A stretch of DNA of 64,000 bases from Phoenix dactylifera (GCF_009389715.1 NC_052405.1:9589194-9653193), one strand, 5' to 3'; shown: positions 1-12,760, counted from the first letter of the stretch. The notes: generated from the letters alone by a model not told the origin. Translations and numbers: made by a program.

Positions 1-680
1 AACTCTGGGATCTAACTCGGCATTTGGTCATGTTCATGGCCAGATTATCACTAGGAATATCATTAGCTCCTGTTCAACAGTTGAACTCAAATACTTGGTG
101 GTCTCACTTGGAAACTTGATCCTAGTTAGCTGAATTGATGATCTAATTCTCATCAAGCTATTTAACAAAAAGTCATGATTCTTGCATCCATCTAGAAACT
201 TTATATTCTATTATGATCGGTAGGACCAATAGTTGTCGATCAACCAATCCAATGAGATTAGACTTGATAACTTTGTTATTTAGCCTACATCTTGAACACA
301 ATGTCAACTGGGTTGTTGTTCTAGTGCCCTTCAAGTTATTCGACAATAAACTACAAATTCTTCTATTAATTTAGTATGTAATATTTTATCATGCATTTTT
401 TTTTAATTCTTACATCGTTTTCTGATGTTAGGTGCTACTTTTTCTTTTTTAAAGGAATATTACCCAGTGTTCATTATTCTTGCAAGTTAGCAATCCTGAG
501 ATGTTGATCAACTGCGGGCATCTGAGTAACTTGAGTTTCTTGACTACTAATGCTGTGATGAAGCCTCATCCAATATGAGAGGTGCATAAATTTCTCTTCT
601 TCCTTCTCTTTGTTCTACTGTTGACACATCTTGCTAATCTCCCTCTACTAGTTCCTTTGTTCATTTCTGTCAGTGGCATA
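1..680. other. Intergenic, no gene recognised
   Basis: AT-rich sequence without a convincing open frame on either strand and without a recognisable repeat. It could be the flank of a gene lying outside the window. Confidence 0.5.
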
Positions 681-801
681 CTAAATTTCTGTTAACAGGT
701 CAGGTGGCCGCTTTTGAACCTCACCAAACAAAGTTTTGTATGGGCACCAGACTACCAGCTGGAAAGCATGATGGTTAGTTGATTGCATGAAGGTGCAATT
801 C

Positions 802-1449
<648 letters not shown>

Positions 1450-3510
1450 TTAAAATAGTGTTGACTTCAAATAGATAAACCTCTGTGCTTCTTGAAGACG
1501 ACCTTCCCGTGTAAGAAGGCCAATCATGCAGTCAAAATGCTTTTCAGAGGCCTTTACATCATACTTCCGAACCATGGCGTCAAATATTCTGAGAGCTTCA
1601 TCATGCCATCCTGCCTTGTCACAAATGCTTAAGGCCACATCAAAAGTGAAATGATTCGGAATGAAACCATTCGATAGCATCCAATCAAAGAGACTGAGTG
1701 CTTCTCTGTATCGATTGTTAGAACTATATGCTTCTATAATTGCAGTGCAAGTTAACGATCCCTTGGACTGGACCCCATCAAAGACCTTACGTGCCTTCTC
1801 AACATCCCCACACCTGCCATACATCTTCACTACTTCTGCTACAACCAAAGGGATTGACTCTGCCTTCATCTTTAATACTTGCCCATGTATCTCCCTTCCA
1901 AGTTTTAATGCTCCCAAGTCACCCGAAGTGCTCAAAACTCTAGCTAAGGTAATGCAATCGGGCCTAAAATTAGCTATCCGCATCGATCGGAAAACATTCA
2001 AAGCACAATGTGGGTTGCCATTCTTTAAGTATGAATCAATTAGGGCAGTCCAAGCTATGACAGTCTTTCTCTCCATTCCATCAAACACTCTGCAAGAATA
2101 CTCCAAGTTTCCACATCCTGAGTACAGAGTCATCAGGGAAGTGGATATGGAGGCATTGGGCAAGAACCAATTTTTCAAAGCATAGCTATGTATCTCCTTT
2201 CCTGGTCTCAAAGCCTTCAGCTCGGCACAAACCGGAAGAGCTGTCGCAATCGAAACGACATCAGGCTTGACCCCTTCCTTCTGCATCCAGACAACAGATC
2301 TCAAAGCTTGCTCGAGCCTGCCGTTTGATGCATATCCCGACATGAGAGCAGTCCATGAGACTGCATTCCTTTCGGTCGAACCATAGAAGATGCGCCTCCC
2401 CGAGACCATATCCCCACATTTGCAGTACATATCAATCAATCCTGATTGAATAAAAATCATTTTCCCAAAATTCCTGAACCTCTTTAAGATATAACCATGA
2501 ATCTCCTGTCCTAATTTTCGGTCAGAGAGCTCTCCAATTACCGGGAGTACCGATGTTACTATTACTGAATTGGGCTCAATCCGTTCTCTCTGCATCCACC
2601 TCAAGTACTCCAAAGCCTCTCTCCTCAACCCATTGTGTGCAAATCCCGCTATTACTGCTCCCCATAGAACAATGTCCCTCTCGGTAATTTCATCGAAGAT
2701 CTTCATTGCCATCCGGATTCTGCCACATTTGAAGTACATATCAACCAAAGAAGTCTGCAAAAGCACTGAAGCACTAAGAAACCCATTCTTGATCAAAAGA
2801 GCATGGGCCTTCTTCCCCTGCGTGAAAGCCGGCGAGCCTGCGAAGCTTTTGATCAAGCAGGAGAAGGTGTACTCGTTCACATCCACTCCCTCGTCCCGCA
2901 TCTCCTCGAACACCATAAGCGGCTCACGGCTCCAACGCGGGCTGCCGACGACATTTCCTTTGAGCAGTGCATTCCACGGATACACACTCTTCGGCGCAAG
3001 CTCGGCGAGCACCCTCTTGGCGTCGTTGGGGGCGCCGCAGGTGGCGTACATCTGGACAAGCTTGGTAAGAAGGAATTCATTGCGCTCAAGGCCGTTGATC
3101 CTTATATGGACATGAATCTGGCGGCCAAAGGTGAGACCTTTGAGCCTGGAGCAGGCCGATAGAAGGGAAGAGAATGTGGTGGCGTTGACAGGGATGCCCC
3201 GTTGCTCGACGTAGTCGAGGATGGTGAGGGCCTCTTGGAGCCTTCCGAGGCGGGCGAAACGTTGGATGTCTCTGTAGATGATGTGCGGGTTCTTGGAGTG
3301 GAGGGGGAGGGAGTTGGGGAACGCGGCGCGTTCGGAGAATTTGCGTGGTTGGAGGTGTTTGGTGGGGGGAGGTGCAGGGGATTTGGACTCGGTTGGGTTG
3401 GGGAGAGGATTTGGAGAGGTTTGGGATCGGAGGGAGGGCGATTTGGTGGGGGTTTTGGAGAAGAAGAGAGGCGTTGAGGAGTTGGTGAAGAGCAGAGCTC
3501 TGCAATCCAT
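1450..3510 (-). CDS. Chloroplast pentatricopeptide repeat protein, At1g71460-like
   Basis: Intronless 686-residue protein. Residues 1 to about 70 are rich in Ser, Pro, Thr and Asn with few acidic residues, as in a chloroplast transit peptide. The rest is a chain of PPR units of the PLS type, shown by repeated signatures such as NALLKG, VDMYFKCGR, GLIDMYCKCGD, WTALMSGYASNGR, MTLYSGCGN, WTALIDSYLKNG and VKMYGRCGD roughly every 35 residues. PPR proteins bind organelle RNA in a base-specific way and act in its processing, stability or editing. The C-terminus ends after the last repeats; I see no E extension or DYW deaminase domain, so a direct editing enzyme is unlikely. Length matches what I recall for Arabidopsis At1g71460 (PCMP-A3, about 690 residues). 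The start is the first ATG at the head of the transit-like region. The target RNA cannot be read from sequence. Confidence 0.93.
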   Translation of the reverse strand: MDCRALLFTNSSTPLFFSKTPTKSPSLRSQTSPNPLPNPTESKSPAPPPTKHLQPRKFSERAAFPNSLPLHSKNPHIIYRDIQRFARLGRLQEALTILDYVEQRGIPVNATTFSSLLSACSRLKGLTFGRQIHVHIRINGLERNEFLLTKLVQMYATCGAPNDAKRVLAELAPKSVYPWNALLKGNVVGSPRWSREPLMVFEEMRDEGVDVNEYTFSCLIKSFAGSPAFTQGKKAHALLIKNGFLSASVLLQTSLVDMYFKCGRIRMAMKIFDEITERDIVLWGAVIAGFAHNGLRREALEYLRWMQRERIEPNSVIVTSVLPVIGELSDRKLGQEIHGYILKRFRNFGKMIFIQSGLIDMYCKCGDMVSGRRIFYGSTERNAVSWTALMSGYASNGRLEQALRSVVWMQKEGVKPDVVSIATALPVCAELKALRPGKEIHSYALKNWFLPNASISTSLMTLYSGCGNLEYSCRVFDGMERKTVIAWTALIDSYLKNGNPHCALNVFRSMRIANFRPDCITLARVLSTSGDLGALKLGREIHGQVLKMKAESIPLVVAEVVKMYGRCGDVEKARKVFDGVQSKGSLTCTAIIEAYSSNNRYREALSLFDWMLSNGFIPNHFTFDVALSICDKAGWHDEALRIFDAMVRKYDVKASEKHFDCMIGLLTREGRLQEAQRFIYLKSTLF

Positions 3511-5355
3511 GGAGAAAACGAGTTGGGAACCGAGAGGGATCGAAGAAGCAACGGTCGGCTCAGCCCTTGGCTTGTGTTTTATGTGAGCCGTTGGGACCTG
3601 ATTGCAGCTACTCCCAAGTTTTTATATTGATGTACCTCAGGTCCTCAGTTTCGCACAGAGAGAGAAGGAGATAGAGGAACGGGAGGAGTGCAGCAGACAA
3701 AAGACGGGAGTATGCTTATCGATCAAACGTTAAAATTTGCATAGAATCTGCAGTGTAAGAAAGCAGTATTTTTGTGGTGCCACTTTTGGAGTTGTCTCCA
3801 AAAATGGATGTTGTTTAGAAAAATTGGGAAATGATCTTTTCTACTCTCAAATAAATAAGAAAGCATCGTCCTCCAAACCAACAAGACAATGTGGTGGATG
3901 GAAAGATCGGTTTTGTCCATGCACAACGTAGGGCTAAATCTAAGTATTAGTCTCAAGTGGAAGAGAAAGGCAACAAACGTAGTTATATGTCAAGTGCTAC
4001 TACTTTAATTGAGGGTGATGAGGTAAGTAGAGCTATCAATGCCTCATCTATCTCATCAGAACCAAAAGATGTTAATACACCGCTTGGTAAGGTAAAGAGC
4101 TAGTGTTTGATGATCATCCTCCATCCACCTCTTAAGCCAAAGTGGTATAGGAGTTTAGAAAGACAATAGGAGTAGATTTCTTGCGTAGAATATCAATGGA
4201 AAACAAGACTGTTTGTCTTGCGTAGAAGAGAATCATAAGGTTTCTCAAAAATTTAATTAAAAATTATTTTAGATATCAAGGTTGGACATATAATTCAAAA
4301 TAGAATATCTAGTGAATCTAATAAATTGATCCAAATAAATAAGACTAAAATGTTTGATATGGTTGGTAAAGAAATTTTAAGTTCAAGAACCCAATTTGAT
4401 CTTGATGCAAGGTCAGACAATAATGTTCTACCTAGATGCATCAATAGAGAGAATCAAAATTTGATACACCACCATGATTCCCAATTATATGTCTACCAAC
4501 AACATCCAAAATAGAAACCAATGAAACTCAAAACTTAATCCAAAATCAAATACTATGACATTACATTGCAGAAACAAAAAGAAAAGAAAAAAAGGAAAAA
4601 TAAAATGACCTACCTTTCATACAAGATTTATTTATATGCATATATATTTTATTTATATACCCTTCAATTTCTAAACTAGCAGTACATGAAAATCTGTTCT
4701 ATAATTTAGTGTGTAAAAAAAAATAAAAAAATAATCACATGGTAGAATATGTTTGGAAATTCCTGCTTTGTCCTTTTATAAGAAAATTTAAAAGTCCATT
4801 TTAAAAACGGACAACTATAAACATGCGATAATGCAAACTTTCATGAGGCACAAGGTGAAGAAGATGGTGTTGGTGCTGAGACTAGAAATAAAAAGAAGTG
4901 AATAACAGCAAAGAACAATACTATAAACCTTATATTTCTAAATATAGTTGCATTATATATTTCAGCACTAGATCGGGAGTATTTAAGTTGAAAACTTATA
5001 TTTTCATGATGGACGGTCAAGCAAAAATAGAAAAGAATTATCTATTAAATAATTACTTTTTGACTAATATTCAAGATTTGAACTTTAAATTTTTTGGAAA
5101 TAAGGTAATCACAAGTCTCACAGTGTGTTTGATACCGCTTTTTTTTTTTTTCCCTAAACACCAAAGCCTCCAGGTGTATTGGTTCCAAATGACATCTTAA
5201 TGGAATATCTTTGGATTTTGCCAATCTTCTCCTTAAAACAACACCTCCTACACCGTTCAATCTGGTGTGGCCCGGTTGCATCTGTACTCTCTACCGTGGA
5301 TTTCTTATTGAACGGCTGTAATTGCCACACATATCTGATAGCTGGACCTTTCCCT

Positions 5356-5357
<2 letters not shown>
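3511..5357. other. Intergenic between divergent PPR and NTF2-like genes
   Basis: The part next to 3511 carries the PPR leader, including a purine-rich tract at about 3656-3690. The part from 3720 to 4530 has scattered, stop-interrupted open stretches that could be an old retroelement remnant, but I cannot assign it. 4560-4960 is A-rich and featureless. Confidence 0.4.

Positions 5358-5389
<32 letters not shown>
5358..5389. repeat. (TA)n microsatellite at TATA-box distance from a start codon
   Basis: About 32 bp of TA dinucleotides ending 52 bp before the ATG of the NTF2-like gene. It could serve as a TATA element with a short leader, but the sequence alone cannot show this. Confidence 0.9.
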
Positions 5390-5391
<2 letters not shown>

Positions 5392-5441
5392 AAAACCCTT
5401 TTATAACGGTTAATAATTTTCACGGCGGGAATTCGTTAGAG

Positions 5442-8400
5442 ATGCTGAGCTGCTGCACTTCTCTCCAGTTTCCCTTCCCCCCTCCTCTTTCACCCCCTTC
5501 CCCTAGGGTTTCCTCAATCCCGTTCCGGGATCTTGGAACCCTAAACCCCCTAAAAACCCGTGTTAGCTTTTCGGGGGACGGGAGGAGGAGGAGATCCTTC
5601 TCTTCTTCTCAGGCCTCGGTTCCTTCTCTTCTTCGCCCCTATTGGAGGGTTCCCTTTCTGAGGGCCCTTCGAGGCTTAGAAACCCCAGATGGAATAACTA
5701 GGGTTCGAGCAAGCCCGGCCGCGGCAGAATCTCAAGTTACTGCATCCCCTCCTTTGCAAATCTCAGCGGCCGCAGATGCCGTTAGAGCGTACTATGATGC
5801 GTTCAATCGCCATGATCTTGCATCTTTGGAGCTACTGATCAGCGAGGACTGCGTCTATGAGGATCTAGTCTTCGCGAAGCCTTTTGTTGGACGCAAGGTT
5901 AAACCAAAGATTCCTTATAAATTTCTTTTCCTCTGATAAGTTGTGATGAAAATTGCGAAACGAAAAAAAAAAAAATTGCTGTTTGGGTACTAGTACCCAA
6001 AGTTTGTTTCTTTCTATAATCATTTCCCTTTAATGTGATAAGATTTGGGTTGCAATTTTATCATCCAATTACTGTTACTCATCAAGTTCTTTGAAAACTT
6101 CTTTGTAGTCACACCTTCTCTAGCTAGCCTGTGTATTATATAGAGTCAACATTGTCTTAGAATATGTAAAGAGAGTACTATTAGGTTGTTTGGCAAGGTA
6201 AAACTAACTTGTTCAAAGTAGCTGCTATGAACAATTAAATATCCTAACAAATTTGATAACCTCTAGTTTTGATTCCTTGGTCAGTTATGTTGATTTTTAA
6301 ATGGACAATGGGCAGCTGCGTAATTATGTTCAGGGAAAGGAATTTATCCTTGAGTGTCATTTATTAGGTTCTGATGGAGACTGCTTCCAAATTTCTTTAA
6401 TCTCTGATAGAAATATTTATTCAAAATATGATGTTCAGAATTCGATTCTTCCAGGTTTTTTCATGATACTATTTCATTTTGTCCAACAATAACTAATATA
6501 AAGCTCTATGATCAAGTCTTAGGTGGACTATAAGTAAGGCTATTGACATAAACAAGGTTCAAAGGGTTATCAAATAGTCCATGGTTGCCAACATTAGTAA
6601 ATGACCGCCTGTCTTTATCTTTTATTCAAAGCAGAGGGATTGCTCTTGGCTGTTGAATCCAATAATGTTGCAGCAAGAAGGTCTAAAGGGTTATCAGAGT
6701 AGCGCATGACTGCCGACAAAAGTAGATGAGTCCCTGTCTTTATCTTTAGTTCAAAACAAAGGTACCATTCGTGGCTGTTGAGCTGAATAATGTTGCACCA
6801 AGAAAATGCCTAGCGGAAAGTTTCAAAATTTCTTTGCCAACTGCAGATGCCAGCTTTGTTATACAATGATAAGCATGAATAAAAACCAGTTTCAGCTATT
6901 TTTACTTGTTTCAAAATTCTTGGCCAGCTGTTCTTAGCAAGGGCTACTTTCATTATCGATACCAACCTTTGTAGATCTATTTTACTTTCTGACCTATTTG
7001 TAGATGCTTTGGCACAAATCTAAGCCCCTAATTTTGCCCAAGTCTCCCAAATCTTCGTTGCATATTCTTACACTGTCAATTAGCGCAACTCTAATTCTTA
7101 TACTCCTGTAGTCTTAGAGTTTAAGGTAGAAATCATCGTGCTCCACAATTTTTAACTATTCTAATGCTTAAATTGAAGAACTGTGAACTTTCTAGAATTT
7201 GGTGCACAGGACTAAGTAAATAATCAAAGCAAAACTTACACCATTAATAAATTATTTGGTTAGAGATTTCATGATCAAATCAGATGAGTATGTGCCTAAA
7301 ATGATTTCATGTATCTTGCTGCTGTCTGCAGATTTAGTCGCCTGAAGTTAGTTATCAGCTAATCAATATTTGAACCATTTTTTTGGGATTCTCTCTGCCT
7401 ATTTTAAATCAATTATGATGCAGGCTATCCTTGAGTTCTTCAAGAAGTTTACAGAATCTATCAGCAGTGACCTTCGATTTGTTATTGATGACATTTCTAG
7501 TGAAGATACATCAGCTGTTGGAGTTACATGGCACTTGGGTATGTTTAATAATTTCTCTTTCATAAAAATTAATTATATTATAATTTTTCGTTTCCATGTT
7601 GCAACTAATTAGTTACAATTACAGAGTGGCAGAGCAGGCCGTTCCCATTTAGCAAGGGATGCAGCTTTTATCGTACAGAAGTATTGGATGGCAAGAGACA
7701 AATAGTGTAAGTTGACTTTAGTACTCAGGATAACCTAACTAACTAGCTAATGATCCTTCAAGAAATCAGTGAATCTCCTGCCATCGTGCACACAGAATTA
7801 TGCTATTTACATCACCCTATATAGTGTTTTCTCTGATTTGCAGTGCATCTTTCTCCGTAAATGTTATTATTTTTCACTTCTTTGATTTTTTTCCTTTTCT
7901 TTTTCCTATCCTATTAACAGAATTAAAGTAACAAAGTTTTGTGGTATGATCTTCATAACTTGTTATCCACGACATCAGAGTGATCTGCACAATTTATATT
8001 GATGTGTAGATTGAAGCAAGTAATTATTGAATTATGTTCTTATTGTTTGATGCTTCTGTCAAGTATATATTACACATTGAAGTACTCATTAGAATTATAA
8101 AGTCTGGCCTTATTAGTAAATCCTGTTTAGCAGCACTATTTTATTCTCAGAAAGTGATGTAATTTGTTTTTGGAAAGATTAGGTGCATATCTAGCTCAAT
8201 AAAAACTGGCATGGTGATTAATCACACAGTTCTGTAACCTACAAGGACATGATAGTCTTCACTCTTGAAAGTGATCCCTGATAATTCACTAATGACTGGA
8301 CCAGCATCTGAATTCAAGTCATTCTCTAATGGTTTGTAATTTAACAGCCATGAGTCACTGAAGCATCTAATCTTTCATGAGACTGCCATATCAATTAAGC

Positions 8401-9558
8401 CTTTACACATTATTATGTGCCATATAGATAATATTAAGTTCTCAAAATGCAGCTATGGACGTGACTGCGTGGAACCCGCAACAAAGCCTGGGGAGATGAC
8501 ATTGGTATGATATCATATCTTAACTACAACAACATACACTGCTATCGTCTCTTACATGCTTGAACACTAACTAAAGTTTAATACAATATGCATAGATCAA
8601 ATGAATAAATCAATTACATTTTTGTCATGACTAATTGACTAGATATGTCAAACTGAGCTGCTGGATTTTAATCTATGTCATGTAACTTACAATTTGCACA
8701 CCAGTCCTTAGAGGGCATTTCGACCTTACAACTAGCCTTCTCGGCCTCATGGGAGGTTCATCTTATATGAAAGCTTCACCAAATAGTAGTTTCGCTCTGA
8801 ATCTTATAGGGTTGACGTTAAGTTTGTAGCAGTTGAAAATTAGCTTGATCCGCCAATTGAGCCATCCCAAGTTGCATATGATTCATATCGACTCCATTTT
8901 GGTGAGGAAAGGATTGGATGACGATGTTGATGTTGACCTTGCTCTGTACAAATCTACTAGGTCCAATTTTGCTTTTCCCCCTTTAGTTCATTCTGCCATT
9001 TCTCATAGAATTTTTTATATTGATTGTAACTAGAGAACTCTCTGCTTATATTTTAGGTTCATGGATAATGTTGCCGCTGGGAACCGGCTCGACCCGGGTG
9101 CCGAGTTGATGGGGTCATCGCTGATCGGCCGGCGCCACAACGCCAACTCGTGGGTCCTCAATGGGGCTATCCCTGATCGAGCACAGCGGCCACTGGACCA
9201 TCATTGCGGGGTCATGCAGCGACCCCATCCGATCTCTTTGATCTGGATGGCAGACAAGCCGAGATCTCTAGCGACCCATCAACTCGGCGCTTGGATCAAG
9301 CCGGTTCCCAGTGGCAACATATATTATTCGTATTAAGCTAAATAAAATATTATTCTGTGTAGCCGTAGGATCTTTAAACATCCATATAACACTGGCATAA
9401 AAATCATCATTGATAACCAGTACTTTGATGTCCAATGAGCATCTTACAATCTTGATGCTTGTCTAACTAGGTAATTCTTCTGCATGAGCATACAGGTCAT
9501 TATCAGGGGAGTCACTTGGATACTGCAACGATTTCCACAGCTGGCTGACCTATTGTGA
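5442..9558 (+). CDS. SnoaL/NTF2-like plastid protein, At1g71480-like
   Basis: Five exons at 5442-5897, 7424-7538, 7625-7706, 8453-8504 and 9496-9558. All introns are GT-AG and phases join cleanly to 255 residues. Residues 1 to about 100 are Ser/Pro/Arg-rich (start MLSCCTSLQF), as in a chloroplast transit peptide. The mature part is a cone-shaped SnoaL/NTF2 fold: helix AVRAYYDAFNRHDLASLELL, then EDCVYEDLVFAKPFVGR, an AILEFFKKF helix, then VGVTWHLEWQ and PFSKGCSFYR strands, ending in VIIRGVTWILQRFPQLADLL. This fold binds small hydrophobic ligands or dimerises; no catalytic residue set can be assigned. The open frame extends upstream to 5322 through the TA microsatellite, but the start at 5442 opens the transit-like sequence and is preferred. 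Intron 4 (991 bp) hosts a TIR element. Arabidopsis At1g71480 is the likely ortholog. Confidence 0.85.
9068..9320. mobile_element. GC-rich long-TIR DNA element in NTF2-like intron 4
   Basis: The two ends are inverted copies over about 48 bp: the left end reads ATGTTGCCGCTGGGAACCGG and the reverse complement of the right end reads ATGTTGCCACTGGGAACCGG, continuing in both to CGAGTTGATGGG. The 253-bp body is strikingly GC-rich against the AT-rich intron. Long GC-rich TIRs without a coding region suggest a non-autonomous Mutator-like or related element. I could not define a clear target-site duplication, so the superfamily is open. A 91-codon open frame crosses it but shows no protein family. Confidence 0.8.
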
Positions 9559-10173
9559 TGGAAGTCTCCTCCTTTGCTGGTTTATAGAACATTTTTGTAA
9601 TATATCATACATCACAAATGCTGAGACTGTGATTTCATAGCTAAACTATCTCAAATAAAATTTCGATTATCTAAACCTTCTCATGATTGTGATTGCAAAG
9701 TGGGACTATTGAAAAACCTGCAACCCTTTCTGGACCATCCAGAAATCTGGAGGAATGTTTTTTAGTCCATCATTCTCTTAGCTATTGCGATCCATCCTTA
9801 ATGGGTGGTAGCAGTTATACTTGATGAGTGATCTTATCTTCTGAAATTGAAAATACCCCAAATGCATATTCAATAAGTATGATGATCACCTAATTTGCTG
9901 ATTGTTCACTGAGCAGTTCATGTGATTTTCTGTTAAGTGAGAGAAGCTCACACAGATGGCCTCTTGAAGAATAACAAAGGATTATGCTGCTTAAAAGCTG
10001 GAAGCAAATGGGGGAGCTTGGTGGAGTACATTTAACTGATAACACAATGTGATCTTGAATGAGAAAAAAATGTCCTCAATAGGAAAAAGAAAATCTGTCC
10101 ATTCTCTCATTAAGTTTTATATCCTGAATGAGACAGAAAAATCTGTCCTCTCCTTTCCTTCCTGTCGTTTGAC
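9559..10173. other. Intergenic, NTF2-like 3' flank
   Basis: Contains the probable 3' UTR of the NTF2-like gene; otherwise nothing recognised. Confidence 0.4.
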
Positions 10174-10178
10174 AAAAA
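10174..10178 (-). terminator. RNA polymerase III terminator of tRNA-Gly
   Basis: A run of five T on the minus strand, beginning two bases after the discriminator base of the tRNA gene. T runs of four or more are the standard Pol III stop. Confidence 0.8.
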
Positions 10179-10179
10179 G

Positions 10180-10251
10180 TGCGTCTGCCGGGAGTCGAAC
10201 CCGGATCTATTGCTTGGAAGGCAATTATCCTAACCGTTGGACTACAAACGC
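10180..10251 (-). tRNA. tRNA-Gly, anticodon UCC
   Basis: A 72-nt intronless cloverleaf. Acceptor arm GCGTTTG pairs with CAGACGC (one G-U pair), followed by discriminator A with no encoded CCA. The anticodon arm is ATTGC, loop CTTCCAA, GCAAT, giving anticodon UCC for GGA codons. The T arm is CCGGG, loop TTCGACT, CCCGG; GGTTCGACTCC is a good internal B box and TAGTCCAACGG covers the A box. The absent CCA and the Pol III stop point to a nuclear gene. It sits between the NTF2-like gene and the DUF506 gene. Confidence 0.95.
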
Positions 10252-11100
10252 TGACGTTGACAAGGGAACGAGTAGTAATCGTAATATAAATTACATTATT
10301 CCTTATTTATTTTTCGTAAATGCGTAGTACGCTGACTGCAAGTATGGACGCACATTATACTCAATTGAGTCTTAGACACCAAATATAGTGTATTTTAATA
10401 TTACCTTTTTGGATTTTCATCCAAGGTTATTGGTGCGTGTTTTATAATATTTAGCATAAAAATATAAGAATACAAATGGAATATGAAGGTTAAGATTTCC
10501 TTTCTTCACCTCATCTAAAATTCTAAAATGCTACTGTTCCTGAGATTCTCCTCTACTCTCACAAACCCAACATTTCTACTCTCCACCATGTGTCATGTAT
10601 ATATGGAGGGCGTTATGCTGGTAATCCCTCCTAGCACTTGATTCAAGCATGAAAATAACAGTCGACAACATATCATATAATTATCAATCTCTCTCAAGTT
10701 TTATAATTTATTATAAAATTAATATGCTGATTATATGATTATAAGTTGTAGATTTACGGTCCTATGTGCCCACATATACAGATATCTCTATTTATGTTCT
10801 AAAAAGATTTATGGTTCTATATATGTGCTCCCGAGGAAAATATATAGTTTTTTTTTTACGGGAAAAAGATTATTTAATCTTTCTATCTGCATTGCATCAC
10901 CCTTGTTCGATTAAAAAATGGTTGTGAACATAAACAAGATGCAAAATTTTCATTTACACAATTATATTTGCTGATCATCTATATTTACTGATCATCTATA
11001 GTTACAATCAATGCCTCTGAAGAGCCTTCTTCCCACACTCCTTGGGAGCACCTACGTGGTACACAACCTACCACTGCTATAATTAGTAGCAAAGTGAAGG
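10252..11100. other. Intergenic, nothing recognised
   Basis: AT-rich sequence with no convincing ORF. A short direct repeat of about 20 bp (around ATTTACTGATCATCTATA) occurs near 10970-11000. The part next to 11100 is probably the DUF506 3' UTR. Confidence 0.4.
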
Positions 11101-12688
11101 TCAGCTTTGGAGATTGCAGCACAAACCGAATGCATAAATGGGCATTCCAGCTTCCCCTGATGAGACCAAAATGCCAGGGTCTTCTTGGTCTAAAGACAGC
11201 CTCTTATGAGGAGCAGACCATTTCTTCTGCACAAACTTCCTTCTCCTCCACGGGCCAATGTGGATGCCCTTCTCCTTCAGTGATCTTTTGCCTGCATCAC
11301 ATAAGATGTGCACAATTCTGTTGAGGTGCTTGGGCTTTCCGACAAATGTTTCAGGCAGGAGGTTTATTAGATCACGGTAGTTCTGACAAGCTTTTGCCAT
11401 CTGGAAATCTGATTGGAAATCTACTTCAACCAACAAGCGCGATTCATTTCCTTCCTGCACTAAGACGTCTATGTATTCGTGGAAGCCTGCAAATCATTGT
11501 CAGATGTTTTTGCTCCAGCTAAAATACATCGAAAAAAAGCAGTTGAGATTGCAAGTTTCTGCTGAAAGGGGATGAAAACCTTATGGCTATTACTTGGTAA
11601 AATGATGTTATCTTTCCCCATCAATATTGTTCTAATGACAGGGAAGCAGAATGTTATCTCAACAAGGTGTTTGTCTTCACAACAAAATCTCCAACATTAA
11701 TTGCTGACAAATTCTGGTGATAAACTTCTTACCTCCTGGCATACTTTGTGTTGGCTTCCATCTAGATATACACAGTGCTGCATCATATCCCATGGCACAA
11801 AGGCGGTCGACGACAGCCCAGCGTGTGCAGCTGCTGCATCCATCTGCCTCCTCTCGTGCCATGTTCGCAGCTCGAGTCGAGTCCAGGTGCAGCTTTGTTC
11901 TCACTATGCTACTATGAGCAAGAATGTCCTAAATTTAAAATGACTTAAGCATGTAATTTAAGGTAAGAAGGAAAATTTAAATCAGTACATCCATTGATTG
12001 TAGGAAAAGAAAAGGGGAGGAAGACTAGTATTTCTAGTGAAAGGTAGAACATTATGGATAAGTAGAACCTTGTGTCATATATCCTTTCATTTCTCAAAAA
12101 AAAGAAGAAGAAAAGAAACACTTCTTTAACATCCTCTCTTAAGACCTTCTATAATCTAGCAAAATTAAATTTTGACATAGGTGACATATCCAATTTCTAC
12201 CAGGTTGTCTAATTCCACAGGGACGAATAAAATCAACACCGACAATACCAGTCCTTCGAACAAAATTTCTTTCAAGAGCAACAGAAGCAATGAGAGCTGA
12301 TCCTTCTAATACCAAAACTCCAGTCATATCAAAATTCCATTATACAAAGAGATTAAAGACATCATAATTCCTAATAGAACAGAAGGCTTACCAAATGGAA
12401 ATCATATCAGAGATAATCCAATCTTTAGAAAATTCTACATAACGATATAGAATGTGCTATGAATTATATATAGATAAGCAATAAAATCACCCGAAGCATG
12501 CACTCTTGCTCTCGCCAGAATTCAGCTCGCTCGAGGGAATGCAGCATGTCCTCATCATCAAAGCAACCATCATCTTCGCCACAATGGTCTAACTCATAGA
12601 AGTATTCTCCAAAGAAGACCGAAAGCTGGTCATCGAGGCTCCCTTGGCATTCATCACCAAGAGCCTTCTCTTCTACAAATTGACCCAT
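11101..12688 (-). CDS. DUF506 (PDDEXK-like) family protein
   Basis: Three exons on the minus strand: 12688-12491, 11928-11733 and 11486-11101. GT-AG introns join in phase to 259 residues. The acidic N-terminus (MGQFVEEKALGDE, then FFGEYFYELDHCGEDDGCFDDEDML) precedes the DUF506 core: REQECMLRDIL, the Cys-rich SSCTRWAVVDRLCAMGYDAA, LCISRWKPTQSMPGG, FHEYIDVLV, SRLLVEVDFQSDFQMAKAC, YRDLINLLPETFVGKP, HLNRIVHILCDAGKRSLKEK and the Trp-rich PPW-type tail IGPWRRRKFVQKKW. The family has a PDDEXK nuclease-like fold; in LLVEVDFQSDF the acidic strand is visible, but nuclease activity is not established for plant members. Some Arabidopsis members (RXR1, RXR3) restrain root-hair growth. Length is at the short end for the family. 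A TATA box lies about 75 bp upstream of the start. Confidence 0.9.
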
Positions 12689-12760
12689 TTTAGCTTTTTC
12701 TTTTTGGGTGGAGAGAAGAAGAGGCTCTCGGATGGAGAATTGCAGCCATGGGCAGGCACT

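Noticed and set aside
1661-3586. Several plus-strand and alternative minus-strand frames
   Set aside because: They are shadows of the PPR gene, which has strong family signatures in one frame.
9061-9336. 91-codon frame rich in Arg, Pro and His
   Set aside because: It is contained in the inverted-repeat element and matches no protein family; intron position agrees.
10049-10327. 92-codon plus-strand frame
   Set aside because: It runs antisense through the tRNA-Gly gene.
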